Part shown: positions 20,291 to 27,175 of the stretch, piece by piece
How positions within the stretch are numbered: the stretch's first letter is position 1
How the letters are laid out: each line of letters begins with the position of its first letter
NCBI RefSeq assembly: GCF_030540775.2
Contig: NZ_CP141266.1
Span: forward strand, 1,351,001 to 1,415,000
Reading direction: 5' to 3'
Length of the DNA: 64,000 nucleotides
From: Flavivirga abyssicola
GTDB lineage: Bacteria; Bacteroidota; Bacteroidia; Flavobacteriales; Flavobacteriaceae
Notes under the pieces: model-generated
Database searches by the model: none
What the model saw: only the letters and a program-made list of their open reading frames with translations
Told to the model about the DNA's origin: nothing
Position numbers and translations under genes: made by a program

Positions 20291-21637
20291 ATGCAATTCT
20301 CAAAAACAAAAACTCTTTTAGCAATTGGTTTTGCTTTCTTTTGTAGTTGTTCTAATAATGATGACGCTTCTAATGAAACTCCTAATGACATAAAAAAAGA
20401 AATAGATTTTGTAAAAACTGTTGGAGGTACAAAAAATGAAAGTGCACAATCCATTACTAAAACTTCAGATGGCGGTTATATTATCTTAGGATATGTACAG
20501 AGTTCTGATGGTGATGTATCAAATAAATTGAATGAATCTTTTGATTATTGGTTATTAAAATATGATCAAAACAATACACTACAATGGCAAAAAATTTATG
20601 GAGGCAGTGATGATGATCGTGGTAGCGATATCATTCAAACATCAGATGGTGGATTTGCGATTTTAGGTTATAGCAAAAGTAATGATGGTGATGTCACTGA
20701 AAATAATGGTTTCAATGATTTTTGGATCTCTAAGTTAGATGCTTCTGGATCTATTTCCTGGGAAAAATCTTTTGGTTTTTCAGGAGCAGACAATGGTATT
20801 TCTATAATTCAAACCAATGATGGCGGCTATCTCTTAACTGGTGTTTTAGATGTATCTGCCTCAAATGGAGAAGGAAACAGCAAATCTTTTTCATCAAAAA
20901 GACATGCAGGTGGGGATTATTGGGCTATTAAATTAAATGCCTCTGGCGAAAAGCAATGGAGTAAGTTTTATGGGGGCACGTTCACCGATACTCCTTACGA
21001 TGTTATTCAAACAGAAGGTAGCGGATATATTATTGTAGGTTCATCAGACAGTGACGATGTTGATATAAAAGGAAACAAAGGATCATACGATTTTTGGGTT
21101 GTTAAAATATCTGATACAGGTAATTTAATTTGGGAAAAATCCTTTGGAGGTTCTCAAACAGATGAAGCCAGATCCATAGTAAAATCATCTGATGGTAATT
21201 ACATTATTGTTGGAGATACTCGAAGTGAAGACTTAGACATTTCAAGTAATAATGGTGCTGCCGATCTATGGGTTATTAAAATATCTACAACTGGAAACTT
21301 AATCTGGGAGAAAACATTTGGTGGCAGTAATTTTGATGTTGGTCGCTCCGTTTCTAAAACCCAAGATAATGGCTTCATTATTTCCGGAAGCTCCAGAAGT
21401 TCAAACGGAAATCTTTCAAATAACAATGGACAGAATGACGCCTGGATTGTAAAAATTGACGACCAAGGACATTTAAAATGGCAAAAAACTGTTGGAGGTT
21501 CCGACATTGATCTTGCTCATGACGCTGTAGAAATTAACGACGGAAGTATTATTATTGTTGGAGAATCAAATAGTGCAAACATCGATATTCCAAATAATAA
21601 AGGATTTACAGATTTACTAATTTTTAAAATAAAATAA
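20291..21637 (+). CDS. Lipoprotein with seven ~57-residue propeller-like repeats
   Basis: 448 residues; signal peptide with lipobox FFCSC. After an acidic linker come seven repeats of about 57 residues with the pattern GGS..D...SI..T.DGG(Y/F)I(I/L)G(Y/S)..S..GD(V/I)..N.G..D.W(V/I).KI...G...W.K.FGG. Seven such units suggest a seven-bladed beta-propeller. It is second in the operon, 12 bp after the LVIVD-repeat protein and 4 bp before the MbnP-like gene. No enzyme motif is seen; a binding or scaffold role at the outer membrane is inference. Confidence 0.82.
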   Translation: MQFSKTKTLLAIGFAFFCSCSNNDDASNETPNDIKKEIDFVKTVGGTKNESAQSITKTSDGGYIILGYVQSSDGDVSNKLNESFDYWLLKYDQNNTLQWQKIYGGSDDDRGSDIIQTSDGGFAILGYSKSNDGDVTENNGFNDFWISKLDASGSISWEKSFGFSGADNGISIIQTNDGGYLLTGVLDVSASNGEGNSKSFSSKRHAGGDYWAIKLNASGEKQWSKFYGGTFTDTPYDVIQTEGSGYIIVGSSDSDDVDIKGNKGSYDFWVVKISDTGNLIWEKSFGGSQTDEARSIVKSSDGNYIIVGDTRSEDLDISSNNGAADLWVIKISTTGNLIWEKTFGGSNFDVGRSVSKTQDNGFIISGSSRSSNGNLSNNNGQNDAWIVKIDDQGHLKWQKTVGGSDIDLAHDAVEINDGSIIIVGESNSANIDIPNNKGFTDLLIFKIK

Positions 21638-21641
21638 GAAG

Positions 21642-22412
21642 ATGCGAAACATACTCCCCATATTAGTTTTCAGTTTTATCACATTATTATCGTGTGGCTC
21701 TGATAATGACGATGAAGTTTCTCAAGCAAATGTCACATTCAACTTCAGCCATAATTGGGATACAACTACTGTTACAAATTCTAATTTCAATACCATTCAA
21801 TATACCAATGAAAATGGAGAGGAATTAAGTATTACAAAACTAAGATATCTTATTTCAAACATAACATTTCAAAAATCAGACGGAGAAACATTTGTTCTTG
21901 ACGGTTATAATTTAGTAGATGTTACTAATAATACAAACCTTTCTTTTACACCAGTCACAACAATTCCAACCGGTACTTACAACAAAGTACTTTTTACTTT
22001 TGGTTTTAATAATGATGCTAACTATAACAATAATTATCCCGATTTAAATTCAGCAACCTGGAATGTTCCAGCCATGCTTGGTGGTGGTTATCATTATATG
22101 CAGTTAGAAGGAAAATTTATTGATAATACGACTACTGAAACCGGTTATGCCTATCATGCTATAAGAGCGGTAGATAATTCAGGTACAACTCAAGTATTTC
22201 AAGATACTTTTTTTGAAGTTGATTTAGGTGAAGTTACCATAACGCATAATGCAACTTTTGAAATCGACATGAATATTGCCGAATGGTTTAAAAATCCAAA
22301 TACCTGGAATTTGAATGTTTTAAACAATATGCTTATGCCCAATTTTAACGCCCAGGTAATGATGTCTCAAAACGGACAAAATGTATTTAGTCTAAACACA
22401 GTGAATCAATAA
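21642..22412 (+). CDS. MbnP-like copper-binding lipoprotein
   Basis: 256 residues with a lipobox (FITLLSC). The body follows the MbnP pattern: VTFNFSHNWD at the start, a region ELSITKLRYLISNITF, then WNVPAMLGGGYHYMQLEGKF and FEIDMNIAEWFKNPNTW. In characterised relatives a tryptophan is oxidised to kynurenine by the partner diheme enzyme MbnH, creating a copper site. The partner gene begins 1 bp downstream, the same arrangement. Which tryptophan would be modified here is not determinable from one sequence. Confidence 0.85.
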   Translation: MRNILPILVFSFITLLSCGSDNDDEVSQANVTFNFSHNWDTTTVTNSNFNTIQYTNENGEELSITKLRYLISNITFQKSDGETFVLDGYNLVDVTNNTNLSFTPVTTIPTGTYNKVLFTFGFNNDANYNNNYPDLNSATWNVPAMLGGGYHYMQLEGKFIDNTTTETGYAYHAIRAVDNSGTTQVFQDTFFEVDLGEVTITHNATFEIDMNIAEWFKNPNTWNLNVLNNMLMPNFNAQVMMSQNGQNVFSLNTVNQ

Positions 22413-22413
22413 A

Positions 22414-23478
22414 ATGTTTAAATGGATTTCATATTTTATCTTATTTTTTTTCATTTGTATATCATGTTCAAATGAAAGTGTGAATGAATATGTACCAACG
22501 CCAAGTCCATTAGAAATCCCTCCGTTTTTTCAAGACAACATACTTGCTCCAGTTATCCCCACTAACAACCCACAAACCGTTGAGGGGATCGCTTTAGGTA
22601 AAAAATTATTTTTCGACCCTATATTATCAGCAGACAATACGCAGGCTTGTGCAGATTGCCATGCTCCAGAACATGCATTTTCTGATGCAGACCGATTTAG
22701 TGATGGTATAGATGGTTTTCTTGGTAATCGCAACTCTATGCCTCTATTTAATTTAGCTTGGAATTACGATGAGAAATTCTTTTGGGATGGTAGATCGTTT
22801 GGTATAGAGCATCAAGCTTTTCAACCTGTAATTGATCCTTTAGAAATGCATAATACCTGGGTAGAGGTAGAACAAAAACTACAACAACATTTAGAGTATC
22901 CTAACTTATTTGAACAAGCATTTGGTACCTCATCAATAGATTCGACATTAGTAACCAAAGCCATTGCACAATTTGAACGCACTTTAATTTCTTCGAATTC
23001 AAAATTTGACAAACACCTTTTAAACGAGGCGACTTTAACGCCTCAAGAGCTTAATGGGTTTAATGTTTTTATGGATGAAACTAAGGGAGATTGCTTTCAT
23101 TGTCATGGTAGTGATAAAAACCCCTTATGGACGGATAACATATTTCATAACAATGGTTTAGATGCTACTTTTACAGATTTAGGCTTAGGTAAAATTACCG
23201 GTGATCCCGCAGATAATGGTAAATTTAAATCTCCTTCATTACGGAATCTAGCATTCACAGCACCCTACATGCATGATGGTAGATTCGCAACACTCGACGA
23301 TGTTATTAATCATTACAGTGAAGGTTTACAAAACTCATCAACTATTGATCCTTTAATGAAAAAAGTAGCACAAGGCGGTGTACAACTATCAACACAGGAT
23401 AAAGCAGACTTAAAAGCCTTTTTACTATCTCTATCTGATTTTGAATTTATAAATAATCCAGATTTTTCAAATCAGTAA
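22414..23478 (+). CDS. MbnH-like diheme cytochrome c peroxidase family protein
   Basis: 354 residues, lipoprotein signal (FFFICISC). Two c-type heme motifs are present: CADCH (79-83) and CFHCH (227-231), plus the family motifs FFWDGRSFGIEHQAF and APYMHDGRFATLDDVINHYSEG. It belongs to the bacterial diheme peroxidase/MauG/MbnH superfamily. Placement directly after an MbnP-like gene makes an MbnH role, oxidising a Trp of MbnP, the best reading; a plain peroxidase is the alternative. Last gene of the four-gene operon. Confidence 0.88.
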   Translation: MFKWISYFILFFFICISCSNESVNEYVPTPSPLEIPPFFQDNILAPVIPTNNPQTVEGIALGKKLFFDPILSADNTQACADCHAPEHAFSDADRFSDGIDGFLGNRNSMPLFNLAWNYDEKFFWDGRSFGIEHQAFQPVIDPLEMHNTWVEVEQKLQQHLEYPNLFEQAFGTSSIDSTLVTKAIAQFERTLISSNSKFDKHLLNEATLTPQELNGFNVFMDETKGDCFHCHGSDKNPLWTDNIFHNNGLDATFTDLGLGKITGDPADNGKFKSPSLRNLAFTAPYMHDGRFATLDDVINHYSEGLQNSSTIDPLMKKVAQGGVQLSTQDKADLKAFLLSLSDFEFINNPDFSNQ

Positions 23479-23589
23479 ATATTTTATTGAAAAATTAATA
23501 ACGCCAATTATTAGTAAAAAACAAGATGTTAATTCATAGGTCGAAACATGGCTTTGTTTTTCATCGAAAAAAAAATTATTTAACCTATT

Positions 23590-23613
23590 TTGACAGATTT
23601 TTTATGATCTTTG
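23590..23613 (+). promoter_or_regulatory. Probable promoter of small zinc gene 3
   Basis: TTTTGACAG followed by TGATCTTTG and then GCACCCC lies 22-45 bp before the start codon. The second element is close to the Bacteroidota -7 consensus TAnnTTTG, with G in place of the A-adjacent position, and the spacing is shorter than usual. Confidence 0.35.
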
Positions 23614-23634
23614 CACCCCTAAATTTCCCACATA

Positions 23635-23868
23635 ATGACCTACGAAAAGCCTATAGATAGGTTTTGCTCCATATTTGGGCATAACTATTTACATGTAGAT
23701 AGAATAAATAATGAGACCTCAGAATTAATATGCAAATCTTGCAATAACCGTTTCATATCAACCAATAATGGTAATATCATAAATCTATCAGTTTATAAAG
23801 ACATGAGTAAATTTCCTAATTACCTAAAAAGAAGAAGAGTGTCTAGGCTTTCAAAAACTTCATCATAA
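23635..23868 (+). CDS. Small CHCC zinc-binding protein, paralogue 3
   Basis: 77 residues, Lys/Arg-rich C terminus. It has FCSIFGHNY and LICKSCNNRF, the same Cys-x3-Gly-His and Cys-x2-Cys spacing as the pair at 17022 and 17364, then NNGNIINLS corresponding to their NGRLIELT. It is more diverged from them than from paralogue 4. No signal peptide or membrane segment. Function unknown; a basic tail would suit nucleic-acid contact, which is inference. Confidence 0.7.
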   Translation: MTYEKPIDRFCSIFGHNYLHVDRINNETSELICKSCNNRFISTNNGNIINLSVYKDMSKFPNYLKRRRVSRLSKTSS

Positions 23869-24150
23869 AAACATATTTTATTCTAAAATTGATTTAAAAT
23901 ATTGTTATCTTTTCTTTTAAAATCTTAAAATTTTAAACCTCATTGAGTTCTTATATGTAGTTTTCAGTTCAAAATAACGCAGATTTAAAGGTTTTTAAAC
24001 TTTCCTCTTCAAACCACTCTTTATCGATAAAAAGTGATTTTAAAAGTAAAAACCATCACAAAAACCGATATAATTTGTTAAAAAAATAGAATTTTTCTTT
24101 CATATCTGTATTATTTTACTTAATTTAATTTACAGAAAATTACTAACTCT

Positions 24151-24354
24151 ATGAAAACCAATTTAACTTCAACCCTATTTTGCTCTGCTTATGGACATAA
24201 TTATTTTCGTTTAAACAAAACAAATACAAACGCACCTCAATTGATTTGCAAGAGTTGTAAAAACTACTTTAAATTTGGTAAAAATGGAGATATTATAAAG
24301 GTAAAACAAAAACAAAATATTTTATCCGTTACAAAAATAAAAAGAATAGTGTAG
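24151..24354 (+). CDS. Small CHCC zinc-binding protein, paralogue 4
   Basis: 67 residues, very basic. FCSAYGHNYF and LICKSCKNYFKF keep the four candidate zinc ligands, followed by KNGDIIKV. It is closest to paralogue 3, which lies 282 bp upstream in an otherwise empty AT-rich stretch. It is followed by its own terminator and then by the left boundary repeat of the RHS island. Function unknown. Confidence 0.7.
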   Translation: MKTNLTSTLFCSAYGHNYFRLNKTNTNAPQLICKSCKNYFKFGKNGDIIKVKQKQNILSVTKIKRIV

Positions 24355-24390
24355 CGTATTTACCTTTAAAAATCTTAAAACAACACAATA

Positions 24391-24420
24391 AAAGAGCTTT
24401 CATTTAAGCTCTTTATTTTT
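24391..24420 (+). terminator. Rho-independent terminator after zinc gene 4
   Basis: Arms AAAGAGCTT (24391-24399) and AAGCTCTTT (24406-24414) enclose a 6-base loop and are followed by ATTTTTT. Confidence 0.85.
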
Positions 24421-24422
24421 TA

Positions 24423-24484
24423 ATAAAAAAAACCTATAAACCCATATACTAATATAATGTTAGGTTATATGGTAATCCATGACT
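24423..24484. repeat. Left 62-bp direct repeat of the RHS island
   Basis: Identical over 62 bases to 36446-36507. It begins with an A-run, contains AACCTATAAACCCATA, and has inverted arms CCATATA and TATATGG 17 bases apart. Outside the 62 bases the two copies diverge at once. Confidence 0.9.
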
Positions 24485-24810
24485 ATTTATTCTAACAAAT
24501 ATATATAATAATAGCATTGAGGTTGTACGAAGTTTGCAATTTCGCACAGCGATGACATACTTCGTAGAGATGATTTCTTCTCTTTATTTATGATAGCTCG
24601 AAGTTATAAACTTCGTGCAGCGGGCTTAAGCCGTTTTCTGAATAAGCCTACATATAAAAACGAGCGTACATTAAGTACACTCGTTTGTTTTAATATCTAT
24701 TTATTATGTTTATGGTGTCCATGTTACTGTTTTCACTTTACGATTTTTAACCTGTGAATTTGGCTATATTTTTAAATGATGGACACGGTGGTTTTGGAAT
24801 GTTATATTAA
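24485..24810. other. Gene-free stretch with repeat hairpins
   Basis: This interval holds no convincing gene. It contains two copies of a CGAAGT...ACTTCG-type inverted repeat followed by CAGCG (near 24528 and 24598), one copy of the island terminator hairpin (24659-24685) and a loose inverted pair GTGTCCAT / ATGGACAC (about 24717 and 24779). A short minus-strand remnant reading NIPKPPCPSFKNIAKFTG before a stop near 24740 might be the end of a lost cassette, but it is too short to call. Confidence 0.5.
24659..24685. terminator. Island terminator hairpin, copy A
   Basis: Arms AACGAG/CTCGTT with inner GTAC pairs and a 5-base loop, A-run before and T-run after. Almost the same 27-base sequence recurs at 25964 and 26609. 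It lies downstream of the minus-strand gene at 24811-25161. Confidence 0.75.
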
Positions 24811-25161
24811 CTAATTCAAAGAAAAATGAGTTTCATCTAATTTGATAGATATTTTTGGTGTGACAAATAATAGTTCTAAATATCTATCATCCATTGTATT
24901 TATAGACATTTTTAACTCATCCCCTCTAATTTCCATGTTCAATATAATACTAAAAACACCCAAATAAACTTCTAAAGGTTCAAATTTTTCATCACCAAAC
25001 AATTTGCTAAATGCTTTATTCCACTTTTTTATAATTAAAACACATGGAGAGTTAAATTCCACTTTGTTTTTATAATAATTATCAAAATAAACCTTGATTT
25101 CTTTATTTTTAGAATCGTAACTAAACTTGTTTGCTATTTCGTCATCAAATGTATAATTCAT
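24811..25161 (-). CDS. Hypothetical protein, possible orphan immunity protein
   Basis: 116 residues starting MNYTFDDEIANKFSYDSKNK, acidic N-terminal half, with beta-rich segments (EIKVYFDNYY, ISIKLDETHFSLN). No signal peptide or membrane segment. I do not recognise the family. Small soluble acidic proteins downstream of an RHS toxin gene on the same strand are commonly spare immunity genes, and this one is followed by the island's shared terminator hairpin. That role is inference from position only. Confidence 0.6.
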   Translation of the reverse strand: MNYTFDDEIANKFSYDSKNKEIKVYFDNYYKNKVEFNSPCVLIIKKWNKAFSKLFGDEKFEPLEVYLGVFSIILNMEIRGDELKMSINTMDDRYLELLFVTPKISIKLDETHFSLN

Positions 25162-25344
25162 TAAATTTTATTTTATTTTTATATGTGCACTTGGGCTTCT
25201 ATAATCAACTGGGTCGTCTTTTTTCTTTAGCCTGTACTAAATTTAACTATTGTTAAATAAAAATATAAGTAAAATTATGAATAGTGAAGCTTCTTAGTTT
25301 GTTTTTTTCTTACTCTTGACTGTACCAGTTACAAACTGGCACTA

Positions 25345-25584
25345 GTGATATACTATATCTGGGCGGGGCTACGAAGTCACAGACTTCGCAGAGCGGTTTG
25401 TAAAAAAATTACCAGTATTAGAAAAGAGAAAAAACTAACTCAAGAAGAAGTTTGTACTGAATTAGACATGGATAAACCTTATTTGTCTAGTATAGAAAAT
25501 GGCAGACAAAATCCAACTTTACTTACTCCTAAAAAACTTGCGGATGCTATTGATGTAGAAACTAAAGATTTTCTTGATATATAA
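25345..25584 (+). CDS. XRE-family regulator with altered N terminus
   Basis: 79 residues. From about residue 21 on it is a normal helix-turn-helix protein: ITSIRKEKKLTQEEVCTELDMDKPYLSSIENGRQNPTLLTPKKLADAI. The first ~20 codons (MIYYIWAGLRSHRLRRAVCK) are not XRE-like and are encoded by a copy of the CGAAGT...ACTTCG inverted repeat, so the original start seems to have been overwritten by the repeat. It may use a later start, be fused, or be dead. Confidence 0.55.
   Translation: MIYYIWAGLRSHRLRRAVCKKITSIRKEKKLTQEEVCTELDMDKPYLSSIENGRQNPTLLTPKKLADAIDVETKDFLDI
25370..25400. repeat. CGAAGT inverted repeat, copy 3
   Basis: TACGAAGTCACAGACTTCG followed by CAGAGCGG. Related copies at about 24528-24558 (TACGAAGTTTGCAATTTCG then CACAGCG) and 24598-24626 (TCGAAGTTATAAACTTCG then TGCAGCGG). 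Each is a small hairpin plus a conserved CAGCG tail; all three lie within 900 bp of one another in the island. Confidence 0.6.
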
Positions 25585-25594
25585 CCTACTTGAA

Positions 25595-25943
25595 ATGCTT
25601 ACTAAAGAAGAATGTTCAGACGTAGAATTTGAATTTACAAACCTTAGAATGTATCTGAAAGATATTGGAAAAGAGCTACCTAGCGGAAAAATTGATATAC
25701 GACCATACCGTAATATTTTTTAGAAAAATACTTGGTTATCATAATGCTCCTATATACTTCAATCCAACTCCAAATAGATACGCATCATTGTTGTATATGT
25801 GGCAAGTATATGTTTTAAATGAGTTAAGTGTTTTTGATGAGGATTCATTTAAAAAAATAAATGAAGAGAATAACGACATCAAACAACCATCTTTAAACGA
25901 ATTAAAGCTTTATATTGAAAATATAACCAAGCCTACGGAATAG
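25595..25943 (+). pseudogene. Small hypothetical gene, apparently frameshifted
   Basis: An ATG at 25595 opens a 42-codon frame (MLTKEECSDVEFEFTNLRMY to RPYRNIF, stop 25721-25723). A second frame, open from about 25659 but with no ATG near its start, continues to 25943 with good protein character (YLAEKLIYDHTVIFFRKILG, NRYASLLYMWQVYVLNELSVF, PSLNELKLYIENITK). The overlap and the lack of a start for the second frame suggest one gene of about 110 codons broken by an indel near 25670-25720. The family is not recognised. It is followed by the island terminator hairpin. Two separate genes, or a sequencing error, are alternatives. Confidence 0.5.
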
Positions 25944-25963
25944 AAATCTCTATACAAAACAAA

Positions 25964-25990
25964 AACGAGCGCACATATTGTACACTCGTT
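25964..25990. terminator. Island terminator hairpin, copy B
   Basis: Arms AACGAG/CTCGTT with inner CACA/TGTA-type pairs, followed on the plus strand by TCTTTTTTT. Placed 20 bp after the frameshifted small gene. Confidence 0.8.
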
Positions 25991-26057
25991 TCTTTTTTTA
26001 GCTTACATGAATATTATTCATTCATTCATTTATTTCATTTGATTACCATATCATGTT

Positions 26058-26243
26058 TTAAGGGGGTGTGATATGGAATGGATTATTTATTCGTTTGGTT
26101 CTATTGTTATTTATGGAGTTATCATTAGTGAACCAGTGATAGATATAGCCTGAGTTTAAGGTACAAATTAAGGCTATTGCTGAAAAAAGAATATACCCCC
26201 AGTAGTTTTCATTTTCGGTGGATTTTGCAGTAGATTTTGTCAT
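26058..26243 (-). CDS. Possible small single-span membrane protein
   Basis: 61 codons from an ATG at 26243: a charged N terminus (MTKSTAKSTENENYW), one hydrophobic segment (GYILFSAIALICTLNSGYIY) and a basic tail. Nothing homologous is recognised. It fills an otherwise empty interval between two island cassettes. Coding status is uncertain. Confidence 0.3.
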   Translation of the reverse strand: MTKSTAKSTENENYWGYILFSAIALICTLNSGYIYHWFTNDNSINNNRTKRINNPFHITPP

Positions 26244-26308
26244 AATATTTTGATTTGGTGGTTCAAATATAATAAAAATGTAGCTATTTAAGGTTACAAA
26301 TAAGTTTT

Positions 26309-26336
26309 AATCATATTGGACTTTTACAATATGATT
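26309..26336. promoter_or_regulatory. 10-bp inverted repeat over the XRE start codon
   Basis: Perfect arms AATCATATTG (26309-26318) and CAATATGATT (26327-26336), 8 bases apart. The right arm covers the ATG at 26331. This is a typical size and place for an operator bound by the dimeric XRE protein encoded just downstream, suggesting autoregulation. Confidence 0.55.
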
Positions 26337-26582
26337 GAACTATCTGAAAAAAAGATTGATGAATTAAAGAAATCTATTCCTATTAAGGTTGGTGAAAGAG
26401 TTCGCTATTTGAGAAAACTGAAGGGGTTAACTCAAACTCAATTAGCTGAATTAGTTGGTAAAGACAGGCAGTATTTATATAAGATTGAAAAAGCTGTTGT
26501 TACTCCAAATGTAGTTACTATATCTGCTTTAGCAATAGCCTTAGAAGTTCCTTTAAAAGAGTTTTTTGATATAGATATATAG
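26331..26582 (+). CDS. XRE-family transcriptional regulator
   Basis: 83 residues from the ATG at 26331 (an in-frame TTG at 26316 would add five residues). A full Cro/C1-type helix-turn-helix is seen: VGERVRYLRKLKGLTQTQLAELVGKDRQYLYKIEKAVVTPNVVTISALAIALEVPLKEFFDIDI. It is a single-domain DNA-binding protein, expected to act as a dimer. A perfect inverted repeat covers its start codon. It lies between orphan cassettes and is convergent with the immunity gene of the RHS operon, sharing the hairpin at 26609 as terminator. Confidence 0.85.
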   Translation: MIELSEKKIDELKKSIPIKVGERVRYLRKLKGLTQTQLAELVGKDRQYLYKIEKAVVTPNVVTISALAIALEVPLKEFFDIDI

Positions 26583-26608
26583 CACTAACTTAAATTACTC
26601 CATAAAAA

Positions 26609-26635
26609 AACGAGCGCACTATATGTACACTCGTT
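26609..26635. terminator. Island terminator hairpin, copy C
   Basis: Arms AACGAG/CTCGTT, with A7 before it on the plus strand. It sits between the convergent XRE gene (ends 26582) and the immunity gene (ends 26666), so it probably ends both transcripts; on the minus strand the A-run becomes the T tract. Confidence 0.8.
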
Positions 26636-26665
26636 CTTAATGTATATTTAGATATGGTTTAGATT

Positions 26666-27169
26666 TTAATCTTCATCATAATTTAGAATTTCAAAATTTT
26701 CCCTCAAAACTTCATTTGTCTTTGGAAGAGGGATACTCTTGATAGGTTCCTCTAAAATTTTTGCAATATCCTCAAATGTTTCTCTTGGGTCATAAAGTGC
26801 ATTAAGAGAAAACAATAATTGTTCACAAATATCATCATCGTAACTATATAACTTTAAAAGCCTTTTAATGCCATCATATATATCATAGTTATAACATTTA
26901 CCTAGACACCAAGCAACTGTTATGGGATGAATCTTAATATTTATTATATGGTAAAATAAAAAGTGAACAATACTATTTGTATCTTCATTAGTAAGTTTCA
27001 GATTAAATAAATCATCATTACCAAATAAAATATGATAACTATCATCTGCATATCTATCTTGAGTATGCCTTTCTATTAATAAACCCAAATTTGTTAAAGC
27101 TGACATCATAGCTTTATGGTCGTTAACCAATTTTGCTTTGTCTATTAATTCTTTAACTTCTATATTCAT
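26666..27169 (-). CDS. Probable immunity protein of the RHS toxin
   Basis: 167 residues, all-helical and acidic (NIEVKELIDKAKLVNDHKAM, HPITVAWCLGKCYNYDIYDG, SYDDDICEQLLFSLNALYDP). No signal peptide, so cytoplasmic. The start ATG at 27169 is 6 bp after the RHS stop codon, so the two are translationally close in one operon. A small gene directly behind an RHS toxin terminus is the standard place for the cognate immunity protein. The helical repeat-like sequence (ALYDPRETFEDIA) resembles HEAT-type immunity folds, but I cannot name a family. Confidence 0.7.
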   Translation of the reverse strand: MNIEVKELIDKAKLVNDHKAMMSALTNLGLLIERHTQDRYADDSYHILFGNDDLFNLKLTNEDTNSIVHFLFYHIINIKIHPITVAWCLGKCYNYDIYDGIKRLLKLYSYDDDICEQLLFSLNALYDPRETFEDIAKILEEPIKSIPLPKTNEVLRENFEILNYDED

Positions 27170-27175
27170 TGTTTG

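Noticed and set aside
24700-24790. tRNA or ncRNA in the island's left gap
   Set aside because: The GTGTCCAT/ATGGACAC pair is too far apart and no cloverleaf or known motif is present.
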